Shown here piece after piece: positions 5,778 through 14,185 of a DNA stretch of 64,000 nt. Each line of letters begins with the position of its first letter. Position 1 is the first letter of the stretch. The notes beneath the pieces are model-generated. The model searched no databases and was not told the origin of the DNA. It was given only the letters and a program-made list of their open reading frames with translations. The stretch is from Burkholderia guangdongensis (GTDB lineage Bacteria > Pseudomonadota > Gammaproteobacteria > Burkholderiales > Burkholderiaceae), in contig NZ_JACBNX010000017.1 in the NCBI RefSeq assembly GCF_013403875.1, forward strand, positions 219,785 through 283,784, given 5' to 3'. The translations under genes and the position numbers were made by a program.

Positions 5778-8198
5778 ATGAACGCGCCGCAAGATCCTCA
5801 AATCGAATCGCTGAAAGTCCCGCCGCACTCGGTCGAGGCCGAGCAATCGGTGCTGGGCGGCCTGCTGCTCGACAACGCAGCATGGGACCGGATCGCCGAC
5901 TTCCTGTCGCAGGGCGATTTCTATCGCTACGACCACCGGCTGATCTACGAGCACATCGGCCGGCTGATCGCGTCGACGCGCCCGGCCGACGTCGTGACCG
6001 TCTACGAGGCGCTGACGACGTCCGGCAAGGCCGACGACGTCGGCGGGCTCGCGTACCTGAACGCGCTCGCGCAGAACACGCCGAGCGCCGCGAACATCCG
6101 CCGCTATGCGGAGATCGTCCGCGATCGCGCGGTGCTGCGCCGGCTCGTGTCGGTCGCCGACGAGATTTCCGCCGACGCATTCAATCCGCAGGGCAAGGAA
6201 GTCCGCCAGTTGCTCGACGAGGCCGAGTCGAAGGTGTTCTCGATCGCCGAGGAAGGCGCGCGCGGCAACCAGGGCTTCCTCGAGATCGGGCCGCTGCTCA
6301 CGCAGGTCGTCGAGCGAATCGATACGCTGTACCACACCGCGAATCCGAGCGACGTGACCGGCACGCCGACCGGCTTCGTCGATCTCGACCGGATGACGTC
6401 GGGGATGCATGGCGGCGAGCTGATCATCGTGGCCGGACGGCCGTCGATGGGCAAGGCGCAGCCGCTCGATGCCCGGATCAGGACGCTCGACGGCTGGAAG
6501 CGCATGGGCGACGTCGCGGTCGGCGACGCGCTGGCGTCGATCGACGGTGCGCCGTCGATCGTGACCGGCGTCTATCCGCAAGGCGAGCGGCAGGTGTTTC
6601 GCATTCGTTTTTCCGACGGGCGTTCGGCCGAGTGCTGCGACGAGCATCTGTGGCGCGTGCATTATCGCGAATGGCCGGCGCCCCGCGTGCTGAGCACGGC
6701 GGAGATCCGCACGCTGCTGACCCGCGAGCGCTACCGGAACCGCCTGTGGATCGATATGCCGACCGGCGATTTCGGGCATCGCGACGCGCTGCCGGTCGAT
6801 GCATGGGTGCTCGGCGCGCTGCTGGGCGACGGCGCGCTGGGCGGCACCGCGGTGCGCTTCAGCGTGAAGACCGAAGACACGCTGAACCGGATGCGCGAGC
6901 GGGTCGGGGCCGAGCTCGAACTCGAGTATGCCGGCCAGTACGACTGGCGCATCAAGCGTCGTTCGGGCGAGGGGATCGTCCGGCCGCGCGTCAATTCACT
7001 GAAGGCCGCGCTCGAGCAGTTCGGGCTGTGGGGGCGGACCAGCTACGACAAGTTCATTCCGCGATGCTATCTCGATGCGCAGCGTGATGTCCGGCTCGAT
7101 CTGCTGCGCGGATTGCTCGACACCGACGGCTGGGTCGAATCGTGGGGGAGCGTGCGTTATTCCACCGCGAGCGTGCAACTCGCGCGCGACGTCTGCGAAC
7201 TCGCGCGTTCGCTCGGCGCCTGGTGCTCGATTTCCGAGAAGCAAACCAGCTTTACCCGCGATGGTCAGCGGCAGGCGGGCGCAACGGCCTACCAGTGCAC
7301 GATCAGCCATCCGGATCCGCAAAGTCTGTTCCTGTTCCAGGGCAAGCGCGAGCGTTTGACCGAAGGGCGCTCGCGCCGCAAGCTGCCGGTCATTGCGTCG
7401 ATCGAACCGAGCCGGCGCGCGCCCGCGCAGTGCATCTCCGTGTCGCATCCGTCGCGCCTCTACCTGACCGACGACTACGTGGTGACGCACAATACCGCGT
7501 TCTCGATGAACATCGGCGAATACGTCGCGGTCGAGTACGGGCTGCCGGTCGCGGTGTTCTCGATGGAAATGCCGGGCACGCAGCTCGTGATGCGGATGCT
7601 CGGCTCGGTCGGCCGGCTCGACCAGCACCGGATGCGTACCGGGCGCCTGACCGACGAGGACTGGCCGAAGCTCACGCACGCGGTGCAGAAGATGAGCGAG
7701 GCGCAGCTCTTCATCGACGAGACGGGCGGCCTGAACCCGATGGAATTGCGCTCGCGCGCGCGGCGCCTCGCGCGGCAGTGCGGGAAGCTCGGCCTCATCA
7801 TCGTCGACTACCTGCAGCTGATGTCGGGCTCGTCGCAGGGCGAGAACCGCGCGACCGAAATCTCGGAAATCTCGCGTTCGCTGAAGAGCCTCGCGAAGGA
7901 GCTCGACGTGCCGGTGATCGCGCTGTCGCAGCTGAACCGCGGCCTCGAGCAGCGGCCGAACAAGCGCCCGGTGATGTCGGATCTGCGCGAGTCGGGCGCT
8001 ATCGAGCAGGACGCGGACGTGATCCTGTTCATCTATCGCGACGAAGTCTACAACCCCGACAGCCCGGACAAGGGCACTGCCGAAATCATCATCGGCAAGC
8101 AGCGTAACGGTCCGATCGGGCCGGTTCGACTCACGTTCATGGGGCAATACACGAAGTTCGATAATTTTGCGGGTGCGCAGAACTTCTACGGCGAGTAA
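5778..8198 (+). CDS. dnaB: Replicative DNA helicase DnaB containing an in-frame intein
   Basis: 806 codons of one open frame. Residues 1-226 and 573-806 together make a normal 460-residue DnaB: an N-terminal primase-interacting domain (SVEAEQSVLGGLLLDNAAWD), then a RecA-type ATPase. Residues 227-572 are an intein inserted inside Walker A, between GRPSMGK and TAFSMNI, so unspliced protein cannot bind ATP. Later helicase motifs are intact (VFSMEM, IIVDYLQLM, SQLNRGLEQRP, DLRESGAIEQDADVI). The gene follows the rpsF operon terminator; GATAAT at 5764-5769 is a possible -10, but it would leave almost no leader. Nothing suggests a second dnaB copy in the window, so splicing is presumably essential for growth. 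Confidence 0.97.
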   Translation: MNAPQDPQIESLKVPPHSVEAEQSVLGGLLLDNAAWDRIADFLSQGDFYRYDHRLIYEHIGRLIASTRPADVVTVYEALTTSGKADDVGGLAYLNALAQNTPSAANIRRYAEIVRDRAVLRRLVSVADEISADAFNPQGKEVRQLLDEAESKVFSIAEEGARGNQGFLEIGPLLTQVVERIDTLYHTANPSDVTGTPTGFVDLDRMTSGMHGGELIIVAGRPSMGKAQPLDARIRTLDGWKRMGDVAVGDALASIDGAPSIVTGVYPQGERQVFRIRFSDGRSAECCDEHLWRVHYREWPAPRVLSTAEIRTLLTRERYRNRLWIDMPTGDFGHRDALPVDAWVLGALLGDGALGGTAVRFSVKTEDTLNRMRERVGAELELEYAGQYDWRIKRRSGEGIVRPRVNSLKAALEQFGLWGRTSYDKFIPRCYLDAQRDVRLDLLRGLLDTDGWVESWGSVRYSTASVQLARDVCELARSLGAWCSISEKQTSFTRDGQRQAGATAYQCTISHPDPQSLFLFQGKRERLTEGRSRRKLPVIASIEPSRRAPAQCISVSHPSRLYLTDDYVVTHNTAFSMNIGEYVAVEYGLPVAVFSMEMPGTQLVMRMLGSVGRLDQHRMRTGRLTDEDWPKLTHAVQKMSEAQLFIDETGGLNPMELRSRARRLARQCGKLGLIIVDYLQLMSGSSQGENRATEISEISRSLKSLAKELDVPVIALSQLNRGLEQRPNKRPVMSDLRESGAIEQDADVILFIYRDEVYNPDSPDKGTAEIIIGKQRNGPIGPVRLTFMGQYTKFDNFAGAQNFYGE
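6456..7493 (+). mobile_element. Class 3-type intein with LAGLIDADG homing endonuclease, in the DnaB P-loop
   Basis: 346 residues, DnaB positions 227-572. It starts with Ala (AQPLDARIRTLDGWKRMGDV), so the usual Cys1/Ser1 nucleophile is absent. It ends VVTHN, followed by Thr as first C-extein residue. Class 3 inteins start splicing from an internal Cys and share a Trp-Cys-Thr set. Candidates here are Trp292 (HLWR, intein residue 66), Cys552 (QCISVSHP, intein residue 326) and Thr573. Two dodecapeptide motifs of a DOD endonuclease are present: VLGALLGDG (344-352) and LLRGLLDTDGW (442-452). Both keep their catalytic-type acidic residues, so homing activity looks possible. By eye, codon use is slightly less GC-biased than the flanking dnaB, consistent with transfer. 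Confidence 0.93.
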
Positions 8199-8336
8199 CG
8201 CCGGTTTGTAAACCCCCCATTCGCCGACGTTGTATCGACGCGCGCGGAAACGCGCGTCGCGCGTCGCCGCGCGAGCGAAAACTGTACAATGTCGCCGATT
8301 TTCATGACAGCAGTTTGACCATTTTTCAGGAATCCC

Positions 8337-8963
8337 ATGTTCGGTCGATTCATGCCCTCCGAGGGCAAGTTCTTCGAAATCTTCAATGCGCACGCGAATT
8401 TCATCGTGTCCGGCGGCCGCGAGCTCGAGCTGCTGATCGACAATCTCGCCGACGCCGAGATTCACAAGCAGAACGTGCAATCGGCCGAGAAAGCCGCCGA
8501 CAAACTCACGCACGAAGCGATCGATCTGTTGCACAAGACCTTCATCACGCCGCTCGATCGTGACGAGATCCACAAGTTGATCACGACGATGGACGACATC
8601 CTCGACCTGATGGAGGACGTCGCCACGGCCGTGTCGCTGTACGACGTGCGCGCGGTCACGTCGGAGGCGAGCCAGCTCGCGCACATCGTCACGCAGTCGG
8701 TGCAGCACGTGCAGCAGGCGGTGTCGCTGCTGTCCGACATGAAGCAGTCGCGCCAGATCCTGAAGGCATGCGAAGAGATCGATCGCTGGGAATCGGAGGC
8801 GGACCGCGTGCTGCGCTCGGCGATGTCGAAGCTGTTCCGCGAAGAAGACGACGTGAAGACGCTGATCAAGCTGAAGGCGATCTACGAGCTGCTCGAAGAG
8901 ACCACCGACAAATGCGAGGACGTCGCGAACATCATCGAAGGCATCGTGCTGGAAAACGCCTGA
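8337..8963 (+). CDS. DUF47/PhoU-like phosphate transport accessory protein
   Basis: 208 residues, wholly helical in appearance, with the DUF47 pattern: an opening MFGRFMPSEGKFFEIFNAHA, a repeated heptad-like helix set and DDILDLMEDVATAV. Members resemble PhoU and occur next to Pit phosphate transporters, whose activity they are thought to modulate. Only 10 bases separate it from pit, so the pair form an operon. The ATG at 8337 follows CAGGAATC. TACAAT at 8285-8290 could be a -10, without a clear -35. Confidence 0.9.
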   Translation: MFGRFMPSEGKFFEIFNAHANFIVSGGRELELLIDNLADAEIHKQNVQSAEKAADKLTHEAIDLLHKTFITPLDRDEIHKLITTMDDILDLMEDVATAVSLYDVRAVTSEASQLAHIVTQSVQHVQQAVSLLSDMKQSRQILKACEEIDRWESEADRVLRSAMSKLFREEDDVKTLIKLKAIYELLEETTDKCEDVANIIEGIVLENA

Positions 8964-8973
8964 GCCGAACACG

Positions 8974-9984
8974 ATGCATTCAATACAACTCGCCCTCTGG
9001 ATAGTCGCGGCGCTGGTGCTCGTCGCGCTCGTATTCGATTTCATGAACGGCTTTCACGACGCGGCGAACTCGATCGCCACCGTCGTGTCGACCGGCGTGC
9101 TGAAGCCGCAGCAGGCGGTCGCATTCGCGGCCGTGTTCAACGTCATCGCGTATTTCATCTTCCACCTGAAGGTCGCGCAGACCGTCGGCAAAGGGACGAT
9201 CGATCCCGCGATCGTCGATCATTACGTCGTGTTCGGCGCGCTCGTCGGCGCGATCGGCTGGAACGTGATCACCTGGTACTACGGGATTCCGTCGAGCTCG
9301 TCGCACGCGCTGATCGGCGGCCTCGTCGGCGCGGCGGTCGTGAAGTCGGGCTGGGGATCGCTGAACGTCGACGGGCTGCTGAAGACGGTCGCGTTCATCT
9401 TCATCTCGCCGCTGCTCGGCCTCGTGCTCGGCTCGCTGTTCATGCTCGGCGTGTCGTGGCTGTATTTCCGCACGCCGCCGAGCAAGGTCGACCGGCGCTT
9501 CCGGCGGTTCCAGCTCTTCTCCGCGAGCCTCTACAGCCTCGGCCACGGCGGCAATGATGCGCAGAAGACGATCGGTATCATCTGGATGCTGCTGATCGCG
9601 ACCGGCTATTCGTCCGCGACGGCCTCCGCGCCGCCCGCGTGGGTGATCGCCGGCTGCTATCTGTCGATGGGCCTCGGCACGCTGTTCGGCGGCTGGCGGA
9701 TCGTTCGCACGATGGGGCAGAAGATCACGAAGCTGAAGCCGGTCGGCGGCTTCTGCGCGGAAACGGGCGGCGCGCTGACGCTGTTCATCGCGTCGTTCCT
9801 CGGGATTCCGGTGTCGACCACGCATACGATCACCGGCGCGATCGTCGGCGTCGGCGCGACGCGCAAGCTGTCCGCGGTGCGCTGGGGCGTCGCCGGCAAC
9901 ATCGTGTGGGCGTGGGTGCTGACGATTCCGGCGTCCGCGCTGATCGCGGCGGGCGGGTGGTGGCTCGGACACAAGATCTTCTGA
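8974..9984 (+). CDS. PiT-family inorganic phosphate transporter
   Basis: 336 residues, about ten hydrophobic segments. Both PiT signature stretches are visible: FDFMNGFHDAANSIATVVST near the N terminus and SLGHGGNDAQKTIG in the second half, the inverted repeats that form the phosphate path. GIPVSTTHTITGAIVGVG is also typical. It imports phosphate (as metal-phosphate) using the proton gradient at the inner membrane. It is co-transcribed with the DUF47 gene upstream and followed by a terminator. Confidence 0.95.
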   Translation: MHSIQLALWIVAALVLVALVFDFMNGFHDAANSIATVVSTGVLKPQQAVAFAAVFNVIAYFIFHLKVAQTVGKGTIDPAIVDHYVVFGALVGAIGWNVITWYYGIPSSSSHALIGGLVGAAVVKSGWGSLNVDGLLKTVAFIFISPLLGLVLGSLFMLGVSWLYFRTPPSKVDRRFRRFQLFSASLYSLGHGGNDAQKTIGIIWMLLIATGYSSATASAPPAWVIAGCYLSMGLGTLFGGWRIVRTMGQKITKLKPVGGFCAETGGALTLFIASFLGIPVSTTHTITGAIVGVGATRKLSAVRWGVAGNIVWAWVLTIPASALIAAGGWWLGHKIF

Positions 9985-10019
9985 GCGCGCCGGTCCGCTG
10001 ACTCCGCCGACGTATGCAG

Positions 10020-10051
10020 GCGCCGCGTGCCGAAGGGCTGCGGCGCTTTTT
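10020..10051 (+). terminator. Intrinsic terminator after pit
   Basis: GCGCCGC (10020-10026) pairs with GCGGCGC (10040-10046), followed by TTTTT. It lies between pit and the convergent NlpC/P60 gene. Confidence 0.75.
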
Positions 10052-10084
10052 CCATGGTGCGGCGTGGGTTGCGGTGCGTGCGGA

Positions 10085-11230
10085 TCAGTCGCTGCCGTTC
10101 GCGAAACGCGCGATCGGGTCGTCGCCGGTGCGGGTGCCGGCGTTCACGGGCGCCGACTGCGTCGACGCGCGCAGGACCTGCACCGGGTCGGGCGCGCGTG
10201 CCCCGGCCCCGGCCGGGCGGCCGGCCGCGCGGGCCATCGACGGTGGCGGCGCGAACGTATCGGAGGTCGCGGCGCCCGGCAGGTCGCTGGGGTTGACCGC
10301 GACGGTCGGGATCGACGTACCGGTGTTCCGCACGCTTTCGTCGCTCGACGCCGATGCGGCGGCCGGCTCAGTGGCCAATTCAGCGGTCGACTCAACGGCT
10401 GGCGCGACCGTAACGGCTGCCGCCGACTGCTGTTGCGCGGCGGCGAAATGCGCCGGTGGCGGCTCGTATGGATCGGCCGAGGCCGATGCGGTCGCGCCGC
10501 GCGACGGAACCGGTGCTGGCATTGGCGCCGCGACCGGCATCGGCGCACGCGCCTGCGCCGCGACAATGGGCGCAATGGCAGGCGAGGGCGAGGGCGCGAC
10601 CACGGGCGCCGGAGCCACCGCCGCCGCGAGCGCCGGCTCAGCCTGCGGCGGCGCCGCATTGCGTCGCGCTTCGTAGGTTGGCGAATCAAACGGCGTCGCG
10701 CGCGGCGGCGCGACGCGGCGAATCCCGTCGAAGCGCTTCGCCCAGTACGGATTCGTCAGGTAGTCGAGCCGCACGGTGCCGCCGGTCGACGGTGCATTCA
10801 CGAAGCGCAGTTTGCCGACGTAGATGCCGACGTGCGAGTGCGGCCGGCCGGTCGTGTTGAAGAAGATCAGGTCGCCGGGCGCGACCTGGTCGGGCTCGAT
10901 CTCGACGCCGCGACCGCTCATGTCGGCGGTCGTGCGCGGCAGGTTCACGTCGGCCGCGCGGCCGACCACGTAGCGCACGAGTCCGCTGCAGTCGAAGCCG
11001 CTCGCCGGCGTGTTGCCGCCCCAGCGATACGGAACGCCGACGAGGCTCATCGCCTGGATCGAGATTTCTTCCTGACCGACGCTGTGGTCGACGAAGTGCG
11101 GGAAATCGGCGGGCGGCTTGAACGCGCGCGGCGTCGTGATCGTCATGCCGTTGGTGCGCGCCGATTGCCGCGGCACGCTCGAGCAGGCGGCGAGCAGCAG
11201 GACGACGAGGACGGGGCAAATTCGACGCAT
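10085..11230 (-). CDS. NlpC/P60 (C40) peptidoglycan endopeptidase lipoprotein with long Ala/Pro tail
   Basis: 381 residues. The lipobox LLLAAC places the acylated Cys at 16, so it is a lipoprotein. The NlpC/P60 domain spans about 50-165 with nucleophile Cys81 (GFDCSGLVRYVV), catalytic His133 (PHSHVGIYVG) and the MSLVGVPYRWGG entry motif. Such enzymes cut gamma-D-Glu-diaminopimelate or related links in peptidoglycan. The remaining ~200 residues are Ala/Pro/Val-rich, low-complexity, and absent from short relatives such as Spr (MepS); they may be a wall-spanning spacer. Transcribed alone, convergent with pit and upstream on the same strand from nothing else. Confidence 0.9.
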   Translation of the reverse strand: MRRICPVLVVLLLAACSSVPRQSARTNGMTITTPRAFKPPADFPHFVDHSVGQEEISIQAMSLVGVPYRWGGNTPASGFDCSGLVRYVVGRAADVNLPRTTADMSGRGVEIEPDQVAPGDLIFFNTTGRPHSHVGIYVGKLRFVNAPSTGGTVRLDYLTNPYWAKRFDGIRRVAPPRATPFDSPTYEARRNAAPPQAEPALAAAVAPAPVVAPSPSPAIAPIVAAQARAPMPVAAPMPAPVPSRGATASASADPYEPPPAHFAAAQQQSAAAVTVAPAVESTAELATEPAAASASSDESVRNTGTSIPTVAVNPSDLPGAATSDTFAPPPSMARAAGRPAGAGARAPDPVQVLRASTQSAPVNAGTRTGDDPIARFANGSD

Positions 11231-11400
11231 GAGAAGCGGGCGAACGCGATGCGCTCACCAATCGTATGACGGCAGCAAACCGGATAGTAGTCCGTGCGGC
11301 AGGGCTTTCGCAACCGTTCCTGAGAATTTACTTGAAGTTTTGCGCAAGAACGTGGCGAGCACGTGACGCCGGGCGCCGCGATTTTTTCCGGCCCCAAAAA

Positions 11401-11431
11401 TAAAAAACGGCGCCCCGAAAGCGGAGCGCCG
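11401..11431 (-). terminator. Intrinsic terminator after phoH
   Basis: On the minus strand a CGGCGCTCCGC / GGGGCGCCG stem with a TTTC loop is followed by a T-run (11402-11407 as A on the plus strand). It lies 29 bases past the phoH stop. Confidence 0.85.
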
Positions 11432-11459
11432 CGATGTGCCGTCGAAACGGCGGCAGGCG

Positions 11460-13307
11460 TTACAGAATCTCGGACGCGTAGTCGGCGAGCCGCGAGCGTT
11501 CGCCGCGCGCGAGCGTCACGTGGCCGCTGTGTCCCCAGCCCTTGAAGCGGTCGACGACGTAGGTCAGGCCCGAACTGCCTTCGGTCAGGTAAGGCGTGTC
11601 GATCTGCGCGATGTTGCCCAGGCAGACGATCTTCGTGCCCGGGCCCGCGCGCGTGACGAGCGTCTTCATCTGCTTCGGCGTCAGGTTCTGCGCCTCGTCG
11701 ATGATCACGTACTTGTCGACGAACGTGCGGCCGCGCATGAAGTTCATGCTCTTGACCTTCAGCCGCGAGCGGATCAGCTCCTGCGTCGCCGCGCGGCCCC
11801 ATTCGCCGGCCGCATCGTCGGTCTTCTGCAGCACTTCGAGGTTGTCGTCGAACGCACCCATCCACGGCTGCATCTTCTCTTCCTCGGTGCCCGGCAGGAA
11901 GCCGATGTCCTCGCCGACCGGCACGGTCGCGCGCGTGACGATGATCTCGTTGTAGCGCTTGTCGTCGAGCACCTGCGCGAGGCCGGCCGCGAGCGCGACG
12001 AGCGTCTTGCCGGTGCCGGCCTGGCCGAGCAGCGTGACGAAGTCGATCTCCGGGTTCATCAGCAGGTTCAGCGCGAAATTCTGCTCGCGGTTGCGCGCGG
12101 TGATCCCCCACACGTTGTTCTTGTGGTGGCTGTAGTCGCGCAGCGTCTGCAGCAGCGCCGTCTTGCCGTTCAGCTCGCGGACGATCGCGTGGAACGTCGG
12201 CTCGCCATTCTGCGGCTCCAGGTAGACGAACTCGTTGACGAGCATCGACATGACGAGCGGGCCCGTCACGCGGTAGTACGTCGTGCCGGTTTTCGTGTCC
12301 TGCCAGCTCTCCATGCCCTTCGCGTGCTTCGCCCAGAAGTCCTGCGGCAGCTCGCGCACGCCGTTATAGAGCAGGTCCTTGTCTTCGAGAACCTGATCGT
12401 TGAAGTAGTCTTCGGCGGGCAGGCCGAGCGCGTGCGCCTTGATCCGCATGTTGATGTCTTTCGACACCAGCACGACCTGGCGGTCCGGCCGGTCGCGCTG
12501 CAGCGCGCGCACGACGCCGAGGATCTGGTTGTCGGCCTTGCCTTCCGGCAGACCTTCGACGGGCGGAATGTTCGTCAGCGTCGTCTGGAAATACAGGCGG
12601 CCGAGCGCGTCGCGGCTGCCGAGACGCGACAGCGGAATGCCCGCGGTGATCGGGCCTGCGTCCGCGACGAGCTGGTCGAGCGTGCGGCTCACCTGGCGCG
12701 CGTTGCGCGCGACTTCCGACATCCCCTTCTTGTGATTGTCGAGTTCCTCGAGCGTCATCATCGGCAGATAGACGTCGTGTTCCTCGAAGCGGAAGAGGCT
12801 GCTCGGATCGTGCATCAGCACGTTCGTATCGAGCACGAACAGTTTCTGGATCTCGGCCTCGGCGGACTTGCGGCCGCGCGACTTCGGCGCCTTGCCGGTC
12901 GCGGCGGCTGCGGTGGGCGAAGCGGCCGCGGCCGGCTGCGGCACCGCCGGCTTCTCGGCGCGTGCGAGCGGCGCGGCGGGTTGCGTGGCGGGTGGCACGG
13001 CCTCGGCGGGCACGGCCTGCAGCAGCGCGGCGGTCTGTTTCGTCCTGCGGCCGCGCGCGGGAGCGGGCGCGGCGTCCTGAGCCGAAGCGGATGCGACCGC
13101 GTTGACCGCCCGAAGCGGGGCGGCGACATTCGCGGCGGGTGCCATTGGCTGGGCCACGTTCGCCGGGCCGTAATCGCCGGCGGCAGCGGTGGCGGACAGG
13201 TCCCCTTCGGCGGATTTCTTCGCGGCTTTCGCGGGTCGCGCTTTCGCCTTGTATTCGTCGGGCGGCAGCAGGCTGCCGAGCTTGCTGGGGGGGGTAGGCA
13301 AAGGCAT
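11460..13307 (-). CDS. phoH: PIN domain-PhoH family ATPase
   Basis: 615 residues from ATG 13307. After an Ala/Pro/Lys-rich disordered stretch (about 1-155) comes a PIN ribonuclease domain opening FVLDTNVLMHDPSS, with acidic metal-site residues. The PhoH ATPase follows, with Walker A LLGQAGTGKTLVALAAGL and Walker B DKYVIIDEAQNLT. PIN-PhoH proteins are predicted RNA helicase-ribonucleases, studied in mycobacteria as PhoH2. The frame stays open 54 codons upstream, but that part is unlike the family; ATG 13307 has AGGGA before it. The 150-residue N-terminal extension is longer than in simple PIN-PhoH proteins and compositionally biased, so probably flexible. Confidence 0.92.
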   Translation of the reverse strand: MPLPTPPSKLGSLLPPDEYKAKARPAKAAKKSAEGDLSATAAAGDYGPANVAQPMAPAANVAAPLRAVNAVASASAQDAAPAPARGRRTKQTAALLQAVPAEAVPPATQPAAPLARAEKPAVPQPAAAASPTAAAATGKAPKSRGRKSAEAEIQKLFVLDTNVLMHDPSSLFRFEEHDVYLPMMTLEELDNHKKGMSEVARNARQVSRTLDQLVADAGPITAGIPLSRLGSRDALGRLYFQTTLTNIPPVEGLPEGKADNQILGVVRALQRDRPDRQVVLVSKDINMRIKAHALGLPAEDYFNDQVLEDKDLLYNGVRELPQDFWAKHAKGMESWQDTKTGTTYYRVTGPLVMSMLVNEFVYLEPQNGEPTFHAIVRELNGKTALLQTLRDYSHHKNNVWGITARNREQNFALNLLMNPEIDFVTLLGQAGTGKTLVALAAGLAQVLDDKRYNEIIVTRATVPVGEDIGFLPGTEEEKMQPWMGAFDDNLEVLQKTDDAAGEWGRAATQELIRSRLKVKSMNFMRGRTFVDKYVIIDEAQNLTPKQMKTLVTRAGPGTKIVCLGNIAQIDTPYLTEGSSGLTYVVDRFKGWGHSGHVTLARGERSRLADYASEIL

Positions 13308-13641
13308 GGTGTCCCTCGGGAGGAATCGTATCGCTTGGGATGCGCCGCTGATCGCATCCTGCAACGCTCGTGGCATGCAGTTTGCGCGCGGTGGCGCACG
13401 GGAATGTCGAAGTGCCGGTTCGCCTAAATGTCGATCAGCTCCTTGATGCGGTGAGTGGCCGGCTCGCATGCCGGCGCGCGAACATAAAAAAAGCCGCTAC
13501 CCCGTCGACCGGGACAAGCGGCTCGGCTTCTATGATCATCGCGCTGCGCGTCACAGGCCGGACAGCATCGCAACGACTCCCGGCGCAGCTACGAGAAAAA
13601 TGGGGCGAACAGGCATTCATTGCGGCCCAATATAGCGCGGG
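13308..13641. other. 334-base gap between bcp and phoH
   Basis: No gene is visible. The gap holds the bcp terminator (13486-13523) and the presumed phoH leader. On the minus strand TATATT (13629-13634), with TGTACA 17 bases upstream, inside the 3' end of bcp, is a weak promoter candidate. If it drives phoH, the terminator would lie inside the leader. Confidence 0.5.
13486..13523 (-). terminator. Intrinsic terminator after bcp
   Basis: On the minus strand AGCCGCT (13517-13523 on plus as AGCGGCT) pairs with AGCGGCT (13492-13498 on plus as AGCCGCT) and is followed by a run of T (A-run 13486-13492 on plus). The loop is 18 bases and may contain a further small stem. Confidence 0.75.
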
Positions 13642-14103
13642 TCAAAGCGCTTGTACAGCACTTAGCACGTCGTCGACATGGCCCGGCACTTTCACGCCGC
13701 GCCATGCCTGACGGAGCACGCCGTGAGCGTCGATCAGGAACGTCGAGCGCTCGATACCGCGCACTTCCTTGCCATACATTTTCTTCATTTTGATGACATC
13801 GAACAGCGCGCACAGCGCTTCGTCGCCATCGGAGACCAGCGGGAACGGCAGCTCGAGCTTCGCCTTGAAATTGTCGTGCGAGCGCAGGCTGTCGCGCGAC
13901 ACGCCGACGATTTCCGCACCGGCCTGCTTGAACTTCGGATACAGCTCGCGGAATTGCAGCCCTTCGGTCGTGCAGCCGGGCGTGTTGTCCTTCGGATAGA
14001 AATACAGCACGAGCTTCGTGCCGCGCAGCGCGGCCAGCGAGAACTCGCCGCCCGTGGCGGGCGCGGTGAAATCGGGAACCTGGCGGTCTACTTCGACGGA
14101 CAC
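13642..14103 (-). CDS. bcp: Thioredoxin-dependent peroxiredoxin, BCP/PrxQ family
   Basis: 153 residues. The peroxidatic Cys44 lies in FYPKDNTPGCTTEG with the family Pro/Thr/Cys pattern. The E. coli-type resolving Cys five residues on is absent (Gly/Leu there). Cys98 (DEALCALFDV) on helix 3 is the likely resolving residue, as in the alpha3 subgroup of PrxQ. It reduces H2O2 and lipid hydroperoxides in the cytoplasm using thioredoxin. It follows arnD by 82 bases on the same strand and could be the last gene of the arn transcript or have its own promoter. Confidence 0.93.
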   Translation of the reverse strand: MSVEVDRQVPDFTAPATGGEFSLAALRGTKLVLYFYPKDNTPGCTTEGLQFRELYPKFKQAGAEIVGVSRDSLRSHDNFKAKLELPFPLVSDGDEALCALFDVIKMKKMYGKEVRGIERSTFLIDAHGVLRQAWRGVKVPGHVDDVLSAVQAL

Positions 14104-14185
14104 GTGACTCTCCTGACGGGTGGGCGGCGCGGCGGATGACGCGCGCCGGGGGAAGGCGGGAGCGCGCGGCGTCGCGCGCGCATGC

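Noticed and set aside
6456..7493. An inserted sequence in dnaB as a sequencing error or IS insertion
   Set aside because: It is fully in frame, restores a perfect Walker A at the junctions and has intein ends and motifs.
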